From assembly GCA_965248975.1 (NCBI GenBank), contig CBDFKU010000020.1, forward strand, positions 186,001 through 250,000: 64,000 nucleotides of DNA, in the 5' to 3' direction. Numbering within the stretch: position 1 is the first letter of the stretch; each line of letters starts with the position of its first letter. The stretch is from CBDFKU01 sp965248975 (lineage in GTDB: Bacteria; Chloroflexota; Dehalococcoidia; Lucifugimonadales; JAGWBF01). This document shows positions 40,910 through 49,470 of this stretch, piece after piece. The notes under the pieces are model-generated. The model saw only the letters and a list, made by a program, of their open reading frames with translations. It made no database searches and was not told where the DNA came from. The translations under genes were made by a program, and so were the position numbers.

Positions 40910-41723
40910 ATGAAGCTAGGTTGGACGCGTGCAGCGATAACGCTGGCGCTGGCGGCGGCCCTGGGGCTGACGGCCCTGGCCTCCGCCGGCGTCATCACCC
41001 CGGAGGAGTGGGCCGACCTGGACGGCAGCGGCGTGGTGGATGCGGCCGATCTGCAGATCGTGGCAGCCGACCTGGGCCGCAGCGTGCCGCCCGCCGATCC
41101 GCGGGCCGACCTGGACGGCAGCGGTGCGATGAACGTCATGGACCTGTCCATGGTGGCCGCACTGCTGGGCCGGCAGGTCCCGGTAGAGACGGTAGTCTTC
41201 CCCGACGCCAACCTGGAGGCGGCGGTGCGAGGAGGCCCTGGGATTGCCCGAGGGGGCCATCACCCCCCAGCACCTCCAGGGGCTTACGGATTTGTTCGCC
41301 CCTGGAAGGGAGATCAGGGACCTCACAGGTCTCCAGCACGCCACCAATCTGGACTTCCTTAACCTCAATGGCAACCTTGTCAGTGACCTGTCTCCCCTCT
41401 CCGGCCTCACCAACCTGCGGATTCTTGGCCTTGGTGACAACCAGATCAGCGACCTGTCGTCCCTCTCAGGCCTCACCGACCTGGTGGAACTTCGCTTGTC
41501 CAGCAACCAGATCAGCGACCTGTCCCCTCTCTCCGACCTCGCCAAGCTGAGGTTACTTGTGCTCCATAACAACCAAATCAGCGACCTCCAGCCCCTAGTG
41601 GACAACGAAGGGTTGGGCGAAGGGGACGAGGTTAACGTGACGGTCAATCCTCTAAGCGTGGAATCCCTCAATGTCCACATACCCCTGCTAGAGGCGCGGG
41701 GCGTTATCGTAGACCACGACTGA
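40910..41723 (+). pseudogene. Secreted dockerin-like plus leucine-rich-repeat protein, one frameshift
   Basis: From ATG 40910 (GGAGG upstream): signal peptide MKLGWTRAAITLALAAALGL, then two dockerin type I-like calcium loops, DLDGSGVVDAADLQIVAADLG and DLDGSGAMNVMDLSMVAALLG. FPDANLEAAVR begins an internalin-like cap. Near 41230 one extra base shifts the frame; the continuation EALGLPEGAITPQHLQGL leads into about five 22-residue LRRs (NLVSDLSPLSGLTNLRILGLGD pattern) to 41723. Undamaged it would be about 270 residues and extracellular. Dockerin-LRR combinations suggest surface binding. Confidence 0.78.
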
Positions 41724-41744
41724 TCATCGGGCGACAGGCGAGCG

Positions 41745-42974
41745 CTACGCCTCCCACCGGCTCACCCGGACGATGCCCTCCGTCTCCAGGCGCTGGATGT
41801 CGGCGTCGCCGTAGCCTAGGTCCTTCAGCACGTCCAGGGTGTGCTCACCCAGCATCGGGGCGAAGCGGCGGAAGGTCGGGGGCGTCTCCGACAGCCGGAA
41901 GGGCGAGCCCACCTGCCGCACCTTCCCTGCGACGGGATGCTCCAGCTCCCAGACAAGGCCCCGGTTCCGGGCGTAGCCGCCGTCCAGCGCCTCGTCCAGC
42001 TCCAGCACCGGAACCACCGATATGTCCACCGGGATGATCTCCATCCACTCGTCCCTGGTCTTGGTGAGCATGACCGCCTTGACGTCGGTGATGGCCGCCT
42101 GCACCTCGGGGGACTCGGCCGCCGCCGTCCGCCCGTCGAAGGGGAGGGGGAACATGTTCTCGTACTGGGGCCGCCCGATGGCCTGGCAGAACCGGTTCCA
42201 GAAGTGGGTCTCGGCGCTGGCGGCATTGCTCAGGTACTTGCCGTCCTTGCACCTGAGGGGCGAGACGTTGGTGAACACGCCCCGCTTGGGCACGTAGCCG
42301 TCCTTCAGGTAGCCCACGGTGAGCTGGTTGATCAGGGATACCCCGGCCTCGGTGATGGACATGTCGATGTACTGCCCCTGACCGGTGCGCTCCCGGGCCA
42401 TGAGGGCCGCCTGGATGGAGATGACCACGCAGGCTGCGGCGTAGGTGTCCACCACGGGGAAGTAGAAATAAGCGGGGTTTCCCTCATTGTCGCTGGTCAG
42501 GGCGTTCACCCCGGACATGCCCTGGGCGTTGAGCTCTTGGCCGGGCCAGGCGGCGTATTGGCCTTCCTGCCCGTAGCCGCTGAGGCTGCAGTAGATGATG
42601 CGGGGGTTGATGGCCTTCAACGTCTCGTAGTCGGCGCCCAGGCGTTTGGTCACCCCCTGGCGGTAGCTCTCGAAGATCACGTCGGCCTTGGCCGCCAGCT
42701 TGTGGAAGACCTCCTGGCCCTCGGGGTTCCTCAGGTTTATGGGGATGCTGCGCTTGTTCCGGGCCAGGTAGTTCCAGGCCATCGCCCGGGACTCCTGGTC
42801 CGGGTCGTCTTCCGTGGGAGAGAAGGAGTCCCGGGCCCGCCCTGACCGGGCCACCTCCATCTCTTCCACCTTGAGCACGTCCATTCCCAGGTCCGCCAGC
42901 ATCCAGGTGGCCATGGGTCCGGGCACCAGGCGGCTCATGTCCAGCATCAGGTAACCTTCGAGGGGTAGCACCAT
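41745..42974 (-). CDS. CaiB/BaiF family (class III) CoA-transferase
   Basis: 409 residues from ATG 42974 (CGGAGG upstream). LEGYLMLDMSRLVPGPMATWMLADLGMDVLKVEE is the family start; YFYFPVVDTYAAACVV holds the probable active-site Asp (family D169 equivalent), and GQYIDMSITEAGVSLINQ and FRRFAPMLGEHTLDVL follow. It is divergent from the D-aminoacylase gene across a 188-bp gap with a promoter for the latter. More distant from the 30551 paralogue than the fold alone requires, so a different substrate pair is likely. Confidence 0.9.
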   Translation of the reverse strand: MVLPLEGYLMLDMSRLVPGPMATWMLADLGMDVLKVEEMEVARSGRARDSFSPTEDDPDQESRAMAWNYLARNKRSIPINLRNPEGQEVFHKLAAKADVIFESYRQGVTKRLGADYETLKAINPRIIYCSLSGYGQEGQYAAWPGQELNAQGMSGVNALTSDNEGNPAYFYFPVVDTYAAACVVISIQAALMARERTGQGQYIDMSITEAGVSLINQLTVGYLKDGYVPKRGVFTNVSPLRCKDGKYLSNAASAETHFWNRFCQAIGRPQYENMFPLPFDGRTAAAESPEVQAAITDVKAVMLTKTRDEWMEIIPVDISVVPVLELDEALDGGYARNRGLVWELEHPVAGKVRQVGSPFRLSETPPTFRRFAPMLGEHTLDVLKDLGYGDADIQRLETEGIVRVSRWEA

Positions 42975-43050
42975 TGCGTCGCCTCCGTTCACGTCGTTAC
43001 AGCGGTAAGCTACTCGCCGCGCAGGGACATGTCAATGGGTGCGTTTGATG

Positions 43051-43079
43051 TTGCAATGGGCACGAATCCTGAGTAGAAT
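43051..43079 (+). promoter_or_regulatory. Promoter of the D-aminoacylase gene
   Basis: TTGCAA (43051-43056), a 17-bp spacer and TAGAAT (43074-43079). Confidence 0.6.
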
Positions 43080-43162
43080 GTCAGGGTCAGGGCCGCTGCG
43101 TTGGAGCGGCGGGCCTCATCGCGAGTTCGACGATCCAAAGCGAAGAAAAAAGGCGGTGAAGG

Positions 43163-44851
43163 ATGGCTGAGTACGACCTGGTAATTCGCGGGGGGACCAT
43201 AGTCGATGGGACCGGCATCCCCCGGTACAACGCGGACCTGGCGGTGAAGGACGAGAGGATCGCCAAGATCAGCGGCAACATTCCCGCAGGTGGGGCCAAG
43301 GAGATCGACGCCTCCGGCTGCATCGTCGCGCCGGGCATAGTCGACCTCCACACCCACTACGACGGCCAGCTTAACTGGGACCCCTACTGCACCCTGTCGG
43401 GCTGGTTCGGGGTCACCTCCCTGACCATCGGCCAGTGCGGTTTCGGCTTTGCGCCGACCCGTCCCGACGACCGGGACCTGAACATGCAGATGATGAACCG
43501 CATCGAGGCCATCCCGTTGGAATCCATGCGCCTTGGCATGCGCTGGGACTGGGAGACTTTCCCGGAGTACCTGGACAGCCTGGACCGCCAGGGCAAGGGC
43601 GTCAACGTGGGAACCCTGTTCCCCTTCTCGCCGCTGCGGGGCTACGTCCTGGGGATGAAGGAAGCCCGGGAGCGCACCTCAGTGACGGAAGCCGAGCTGA
43701 ACCAGATGAGGCAGATGTTCCATGAGGCTATGACGGTCGGCGCGTTCGGCTTCACCACCAACTACAACTTCGAGGACCGGCCCGAGGACGGCAGCTGGCT
43801 GCCCAGCCACATGGCCTCAGACGAGGAGTACATCGCCCTGGCCGAGGTCATGTCCGAGTTCGGGGTGGGGCACATCGGCCAAACCATAGGCGACGGCCTC
43901 TCGCCCGAGCAGCGGGCCCACCAGTGGGCTCTGATGCCCGAGCTCATAAAAATAAGCGGTCGGCCCCTCCACGTCTCTTCACTGGGACATGACTACTCTC
44001 CGGTGCGCGAAGCCTACGAGCAGGGGCTCCCAATGCTGTACCAGATGGTGGCCCACGTGTCGGGGCTTCAGTACCAGCTGTCCGAGTTCAACCTGTTTGA
44101 CTTCATGCCCAACTGGGTCCAGCCCCTGGTCGGCAATGCGCAAGAGAGGGCGGCCAAGCTCAAGGCCCCTGGCGTACGCGAGGCAATGAAGAAGGACGTG
44201 GAGGAGTGGCCCGACGGCAGGACCGACTGGAGCCGGGTTAAGGTGCTGCAGGTGGTCCACGAGCGCAACTACAAGTACGAGGGTCGCTTCATCAAGGAGA
44301 TTGCGGAAGAAGAGAACAGGCATCCTGTGGACCTGTACCTGGACCTGGCGCTGGACGAGGACCTGGAGACATACTACGAGATGCCGCCTCGCAACACCGA
44401 GGAGTCGCTGCAGGCCCAGCAGAAGATCATGCTGGAGCCCTTCGCCCACATCTCGGTATCCGATGGTGGGGCCCACACCAGGTTCGCCACCACCACCACG
44501 TGGCCCCTCTACTGGCTGGCCACGTGGATCCGGGACAGGCAGATCATGACCCTGGAGCAGGCCCACTACAAGGCCAGCGCCTACCCCGCCTGGCTGGCCA
44601 GCTTCAACGACCGCGGCACCCTCCGAGTGGGGAACTGGGCCGACATCATCGTCTACAACCAGGCCGAGCTGGGCTTCGAGTACGAGCGACCCAGGTTTGC
44701 CAACGACTTCCCCGGCGGCGAGCGCCGTCTGATCCAGAAGCCCACCGGGTTCCGCCACACCATAGTCAACGGCACGGTTACCTTCAACGGCAACGACTGC
44801 ACCGATGCGCTGCCGGGCAAGCTGCTGCGCAGCCATCAAATGGTGGGGTAG
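43163..44851 (+). CDS. D-aminoacylase-type amidohydrolase
   Basis: 562 residues. VDLHTHYDGQ metal motif, GQCGFGFAPTRPDDRD, SDGGAHTRF and FANDFPGGERRLIQKPTG as in its close paralogue at 35565-37247. The middle region (RPLHVSSLGHDYSPVREAYEQGL) differs. Likely hydrolyses N-acyl amino acids or related amides in the cytoplasm; no signal peptide. It is followed by a family B repeat and an alpha/beta hydrolase on the same strand. Confidence 0.9.
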   Translation: MAEYDLVIRGGTIVDGTGIPRYNADLAVKDERIAKISGNIPAGGAKEIDASGCIVAPGIVDLHTHYDGQLNWDPYCTLSGWFGVTSLTIGQCGFGFAPTRPDDRDLNMQMMNRIEAIPLESMRLGMRWDWETFPEYLDSLDRQGKGVNVGTLFPFSPLRGYVLGMKEARERTSVTEAELNQMRQMFHEAMTVGAFGFTTNYNFEDRPEDGSWLPSHMASDEEYIALAEVMSEFGVGHIGQTIGDGLSPEQRAHQWALMPELIKISGRPLHVSSLGHDYSPVREAYEQGLPMLYQMVAHVSGLQYQLSEFNLFDFMPNWVQPLVGNAQERAAKLKAPGVREAMKKDVEEWPDGRTDWSRVKVLQVVHERNYKYEGRFIKEIAEEENRHPVDLYLDLALDEDLETYYEMPPRNTEESLQAQQKIMLEPFAHISVSDGGAHTRFATTTTWPLYWLATWIRDRQIMTLEQAHYKASAYPAWLASFNDRGTLRVGNWADIIVYNQAELGFEYERPRFANDFPGGERRLIQKPTGFRHTIVNGTVTFNGNDCTDALPGKLLRSHQMVG

Positions 44852-44983
44852 CCCGAGGATACCAGGTCTGTAGAGAGAGGGGGCCCGTCGGATGCGGCGG
44901 CCCCCTCTCCGCATCCGGGGAACCCGGTGTAAGGCGCCACCGGAGTGAGCACTGCGAAGGATGCAAACGGCGTCGGCGAAGGT

Positions 44984-45063
44984 CCCTTCCCCCTTAATGG
45001 GGGAAGGTCAGGATGGGGGTGACACTCCCCCACCTTAATCCTCCCCCAAAAGGGGGGAGGAGG
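44984..45063. repeat. Intergenic repeat, family B copy 2
   Basis: CCTTCCCCCTTAATGGGGGAAGG, spacer TCAGGATGGGGGTGACACTCCCCCACC, then CCTCCCCCAAAAGGGGGGAGG. It ends about 35 bp before the next start codon. Confidence 0.75.
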
Positions 45064-45097
45064 GTATTTGAAACTACAGCTTGGAGGCTCTTACGAG

Positions 45098-46036
45098 ATG
45101 AAACGCGGGTTTGCCGACACGCCAGAAGGCCAGGTGCACTACGTGACGGCGGGGCAGGGAGAGCCCCTGGTGCTGCTCCATAAGTCTCCCAGGTCCCATC
45201 GCATGTACCTCAAGCTGATTCCTCTGCTGGCGGAGCACTACCAGGTGTACGCCCTGGACATGCTGGGCTACGGTTTCTCTGACCCCTCGCCTGCAGAGGG
45301 CGACGTGCTGGCCGGCCTGGCCGACAGCGTCGTCCACGTGCTGGATGACCTGGGCATCGAGAAGACCCACCTGTACGGCATACACACCGGCAGCGCCGTG
45401 GCTGCCGAGACCGCCGGGCGATATCCCGACCGCATCGCCACACTCATCGTCTTCTCCCTTCCCATGCTCGACGCCGAGGCCCGTGAGGGCATGGGCAAGA
45501 TGCACAGCTCCTTCGGCGGCTACACCTCCTGGGCCACCCAGGCCGACGGCACCCATCTGATGCGCCTCTGGATACGGGCCATGGACGACATCCACCGGCT
45601 GCTGATGCATACCTCACCGCCGCCTCCCGACTTCAAGCGGAATATCGAGAACCTGAAAAGCGATGCCTACCTGCCCAACCCGGCTCGTGCCTCGCATCTG
45701 TGGATGCAGACCGAGGACAACCTGCGCTACCTTGACGGATGGGTGATGGAGGCCCTGCTGGCGGCCGACGCCCAGGGCCGGGGAGGCAGCGTGTACGGCT
45801 CGCTGTATAGCCGCGATCCCATGGACAGCCTGCCTCGCATCAAGGCCCCTACCCTGCACATCGAGCCCGACACCCCCTACGAGGCCTTCTTCACCTCCCG
45901 GGGCCCGATGGTCGCCCAGATGATCCCTAACTGTGAGCTGACGGTCCTGGAAAACGCCGACGACAACGTGCACTACTTCAATCCGCCAATCCTGGCCGAA
46001 GTGATCGTCAACTACCTGCGGAAGCATCCGTTGTAA
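45098..46036 (+). CDS. Alpha/beta hydrolase
   Basis: 312 residues from ATG 45098 (TTGGAGG 11 nt upstream). Entry GFADTPEGQVHYVTAGQGEPLVLLHKSPRSHRMY, then YALDMLGYGFSDPSP. The nucleophile elbow reads YGIHTGSAVAAE (G-x-H-T-G in place of G-x-S-x-G), so the usual Ser is Thr. A TLHIEPDTPYE acid region and VHYFNPP stand near the end. The Thr suggests altered or lost esterase activity. It follows the D-aminoacylase and precedes an Amidohydro_2 gene. Confidence 0.85.
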   Translation: MKRGFADTPEGQVHYVTAGQGEPLVLLHKSPRSHRMYLKLIPLLAEHYQVYALDMLGYGFSDPSPAEGDVLAGLADSVVHVLDDLGIEKTHLYGIHTGSAVAAETAGRYPDRIATLIVFSLPMLDAEAREGMGKMHSSFGGYTSWATQADGTHLMRLWIRAMDDIHRLLMHTSPPPPDFKRNIENLKSDAYLPNPARASHLWMQTEDNLRYLDGWVMEALLAADAQGRGGSVYGSLYSRDPMDSLPRIKAPTLHIEPDTPYEAFFTSRGPMVAQMIPNCELTVLENADDNVHYFNPPILAEVIVNYLRKHPL

Positions 46037-46057
46037 ACTGTCATTTTCCCGAAAATA

Positions 46058-46118
46058 CCCTAACCCCCGGCCCCTCTCCCTTAGGGAGAGGGGTGGCCGT
46101 AAGGCCGGGGTGAGGGCC
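46058..46118. repeat. Intergenic palindromic repeat, family A copy 5
   Basis: CCCTAACCCCCGG, then CCCCTCTCCC-TTA-GGGAGAGGGG, then GTGGCCGTAAGGCCGGGGTGAGGG. The longest copy, with an additional GGCC-GTAA-GGCC hairpin. Confidence 0.7.
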
Positions 46119-46154
46119 GGGCCTTGTGAGAATACACAGCGTCGGAGGGTCGCC

Positions 46155-47273
46155 ATGACAAGCTACAGAGTGATCTCGTCGGATAGCCACATCGTAGAAC
46201 CACCGGACCTGTGGACCGCCAGAATGGACGCCTCTTTCCGGGACCGGGCCCCCCATGTCGTGGCCGCCGGAGACGACGACGTCTGGATGGTGGAGGGATA
46301 TCAAGCGGGGAGCTTCGGAGGAGGGACCCAGGCGGGCGTAAGGTTCGAGGAGCCGGAGAGGCTCACGTACCAGGGGAAAGTCGAACAAGTGCGCCCCGGG
46401 GGTTACATCCCCGACGAGCACGTGAAGGACATGGACCTGGATGGCGTGGACGTGGGATTAGTGTACCCCACCATAGGACTAACGATGTACAAGGTCCTGG
46501 ATAGCCGGCTCCTGACGCCGATCTTCCGAACCTACAACGACTGGGTCGCCGAGTTCTGCGGCGCCCACCCCCAGCGTCTCAAGGGCATCGCTATGCTGAA
46601 CACCGACGACGTGGGGGAGGCCGTGGATGAACTGGAGCGTTGCGCCAGGATGGGCATGGTCGGTGCGCTGATCACCGTGTTTCCTCCTCCAGAGAGGTCA
46701 TACGACCTGCCCGAGTACGAGCCCCTCTGGGCCGCCGCCCAGGACCTGGGGATGCCCCTCAGCCTGCACACGGGCACCAACCGCCCGGGGCCGGGCCAGG
46801 AGCTCAGTCAGGTCGAGGACGCCCGGCCGGCCTTCCTGTCGACGCTGGACCATTGGGTTCGGGTATCCCTGGCCCACATAATCTTCAGCGGCGTGTTCGA
46901 GCGCTATCCGAAACTCCAAGTAGGAGTGGTGGAACACGAGCTCTCTTGGGTGCCCCACGCGTTGGAGCGGATGGATTTCGCCTACACCCAGAGGCCCAGG
47001 GGAGAGACATGGCACAGGTTCAAGAGCGACATGCTGCCCAGCGACTACTTCCGTCGAAACATGTTCCTGGGCTTCCAGGAGGACGGTCTGGGGATCAAGC
47101 TCAGGGAGATCATCGGTGTGGACAACCTGCAGTGGGGGTCGGACTATCCTCACATCGAGTCCACCTTCCCCAGAAGCCGGGAGATCCTTGAGGAGATCCT
47201 GGCCGAGTGCACCGAGGAAGAGAAGGCCAAGATCGCCGGTGGAAACACCGCACGGGTGTATAGCCTGGACTAA
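46155..47273 (+). CDS. Amidohydro_2 family metal-dependent hydrolase/decarboxylase
   Basis: 372 residues from ATG 46155 (CGGAGGG upstream). SSDSHIVEPPDLW gives the D-x-H metal pair, LSLHTGTNRPGPG the barrel His, GVFERYPKLQVGVVEHELSW and WGSDYPHIESTFPRS the metal Asp. It is closely similar to 514-1635 along its length and even closer to the broken copy just downstream, so the latter arose by tandem duplication. Confidence 0.9.
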   Translation: MTSYRVISSDSHIVEPPDLWTARMDASFRDRAPHVVAAGDDDVWMVEGYQAGSFGGGTQAGVRFEEPERLTYQGKVEQVRPGGYIPDEHVKDMDLDGVDVGLVYPTIGLTMYKVLDSRLLTPIFRTYNDWVAEFCGAHPQRLKGIAMLNTDDVGEAVDELERCARMGMVGALITVFPPPERSYDLPEYEPLWAAAQDLGMPLSLHTGTNRPGPGQELSQVEDARPAFLSTLDHWVRVSLAHIIFSGVFERYPKLQVGVVEHELSWVPHALERMDFAYTQRPRGETWHRFKSDMLPSDYFRRNMFLGFQEDGLGIKLREIIGVDNLQWGSDYPHIESTFPRSREILEEILAECTEEEKAKIAGGNTARVYSLD

Positions 47274-47278
47274 TATTG

Positions 47279-47314
47279 CTCCTTCCCCCTCGATGGGCCG
47301 CAGAGGGGGAGGAG
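47279..47314. repeat. Intergenic repeat, family B copy 3 (internally deleted)
   Basis: CTCCTTCCCCCTCGATGGG joined directly to CCGCAGAGGGGGAGGAG: only the outer ends of the family B unit remain. Confidence 0.6.
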
Positions 47315-47372
47315 ATCAACCTGCCCGACATTCGTAACGAGACTTGGCAGGCACCAACCCGGAGGAGCCGTC

Positions 47373-48263
47373 GTGGCAAATTACAGGGTCATCTCGTCGG
47401 ACAGCCACGTCGTCGAGCCGCCGGATCTGTGGACCACCAGGATGGGGCCCAGGTACCGAGACCGGGCGCCCAAGGTGGTCAGTACGAACGAAGGGGACTT
47501 CTGGGTCGTCGAGGGGCGCAAGTCGGAGGCCCTGGCGGGCGGCTCCCAGGCAGGCAAGCGATTCGAAGACCCGGGGAACCTCAGCTTCAGGGCCCGAGTT
47601 GAGGAGGTGCGTCCCGGGGGCTACATTCCCGACGAGCAGCGCTGCGCCAACATGGGCTGGTCGGGGCGCTGATCTCGGTCTACCCGTCGCAGCAGAGGTC
47701 GTACCGTCATCCCGAATACGAACCACTATGGGCAGCGGCCCAGGACCTGGAGATGCCGATCAGGCTGCACGCCGGCACCAACCGCCCGGGGCCCGGCCAG
47801 GAGCTGACCGAAGTGGAGGACGCCGGGCCTGCCTTCTTCTTGACCATGGACTACTGGGGCCCGCATGTCCATCGCCCACATCATTTTCACCGGGGTTTTC
47901 GAGCGCTACCCGAGGCTGCTGGTCGGCGTGGTGGAGCACGAGCTCTCCGGGGTCCCCCACGCTATGGACCAGATGGACTACACCTATAGTCAAAGACCCC
48001 GCGGAGAGGGTTGGCACCGGTTCAAGGAAGACATGCTCCCCAGCGACTACTTCCGCCGCAACGTGTTTCTGGGTTTCCAGGAGGACGGCCTGGGCATAAG
48101 GCTCCGGGACGTCATCGGTGTGGACAATATCCTCTGGGGGTCGGACTATCCCCACATCGAGTCCACCTTTTCCAGAAGCCGGCAGATCCTGGCCAAGTGC
48201 ACCGAGGAAGAGAAGGCCAAGATCGCCGGCGGAAACACCGCACGGGTGTATCGCCTGGTTTAG
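47373..48263 (+). pseudogene. Broken Amidohydro_2 paralogue
   Basis: Starts normally at 47373 (SSDSHVVEPPDLW). After GYIPDEQ about 73 residues present in the intact neighbour are missing. A one-base loss near 47660 (GGGCTGG for GGGCCTGG) shifts the frame; the middle (ALISVYPSQQRSYRHPEYEPLW) is in that frame to about 47860, where a second one-base loss restores the first frame for IAHIIFTGVFERYPRLLVG and WGSDYPHIESTF. A four-residue deletion follows near the end. Inactive. Confidence 0.88.
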
Positions 48264-48268
48264 TATTA

Positions 48269-48353
48269 CTCCTTCCCCCTCGACGGGGGAAAGTTGGGAT
48301 GGGGATGATACCCCCCCACCTTGATCCTCCCCCGCAAAGGGGGGAGGAGACTA
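48269..48353. repeat. Intergenic repeat, family B copy 4
   Basis: CTCCTTCCCCCTCGACGGGGGAAAG, spacer TTGGGATGGGGATGATACCCCCCCACC, then CCTCCCCCGCAAAGGGGGGAGG. Confidence 0.75.
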
Positions 48354-48414
48354 ATGGGACACCGGGAGATACAGATGTACGGCCGACAACAGGTCAGATT
48401 AGCTGGAGGTGAGT

Positions 48415-49395
48415 ATGAGCCAGAAGAGGATCGGCATCGTGCCCGGGGCTAACATGGTCCCTGGCCTGCCCAGCCCGGAGGCGGTGTCGTCCATAGAAAG
48501 CGCCGAAGAGATGGGCATTCCCGGCGCCTGGTTGGTTACCGCCCATACCGACGACGGCCACTCCGGCCAGGACCCATTGACCCTCTTCGGTGCCGCTGCC
48601 CTGCGCACCAGCAGAATCCTGCTGGGCACCTGCATCGTGCCCACCTACCTTCGTCACCCGGTGATCATGGCCCAGCAGGTGGCCTCGCTGGCTCAGCTCG
48701 CCCCCGGTCGCTTCCGGCTGGGAGTGGGCCCGGCTCACCGACCCACCATGGTGCCCACCTTTGGGGTGGACTTCAGCACGCCCCTGGGCCACCTCAGCGA
48801 GTACCTTCACGTCGTAAAAACCCTGCTGAGCACGGGATCGGTGGACTTCCAGGGCCAGCACTGCGTGGCCCACTCTCGCATGTCCGCGCCGGTGGAAGTG
48901 CCGGTGATGGCCTCGGCGCTGCGGCCGCGCTCCTTCGAGCTTTGTGGCGCAGAGGCCGACGGCGCCATCACCTTCCAGTGCCCCGGCGCGTATCTCCGGG
49001 ACGTGGCCCTGCCCGCCATGGCGGCCGGGGCCCAGCGTGCCGGCCGGCCGGTCCCGCCGCTGATCGACGGAGTGCAGGTGGCCGTCCACGACAACGTGGA
49101 CGAGGTGCGTGCCGAGATCAAGCAGCACCCCCTTCCACTGCCCTTCTACCGCAGGATGTTCGCCGCCGCCGGCTTCCCCGAAGCCCTGTACGGCGGCAAC
49201 TGGAGCGACGCCATGATCGACGCAGCCATAGTGATCGGCGACGAGGCTCGCGTGGCCGAGAAGCTGGAGGAGCGGTTCTCCATGGGGCCGACGGAGATCA
49301 TCGTCTTCCCCAGGCCTGCCGGCAGGGACCCCAAAGCATCAGTCGAGCGCACAACCCGGCTGGCGGCCCGGGTCGCCAAGTCCATGGGCGGCTAA
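48415..49395 (+). CDS. LLM class F420-dependent oxidoreductase
   Basis: 326 residues from ATG 48415 (GGAGG 5 nt upstream; a GTG at 48409 overlaps the ribosome site). QKRIGIVPGANMVPGLPSPEAVSSIESAEEMGIPGAWLV, LLGTCIVPTYLRHPVIMAQQVASLAQLAPGRFRLGVGP and PVMASALRPRSFELCGAEADGAI are of the F420-dependent luciferase-like type. The C-terminal MGPTEIIVFPRPAG closes the barrel. Last of a run of plus-strand catabolic genes. Confidence 0.87.
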   Translation: MSQKRIGIVPGANMVPGLPSPEAVSSIESAEEMGIPGAWLVTAHTDDGHSGQDPLTLFGAAALRTSRILLGTCIVPTYLRHPVIMAQQVASLAQLAPGRFRLGVGPAHRPTMVPTFGVDFSTPLGHLSEYLHVVKTLLSTGSVDFQGQHCVAHSRMSAPVEVPVMASALRPRSFELCGAEADGAITFQCPGAYLRDVALPAMAAGAQRAGRPVPPLIDGVQVAVHDNVDEVRAEIKQHPLPLPFYRRMFAAAGFPEALYGGNWSDAMIDAAIVIGDEARVAEKLEERFSMGPTEIIVFPRPAGRDPKASVERTTRLAARVAKSMGG

Positions 49396-49470
49396 TCGGC
49401 GGCCCGGCCGGCCATCCATTGACAGCCATCGATCTCGCCGATATTCTCTAGCGGCCGGAACCGTACTCCC

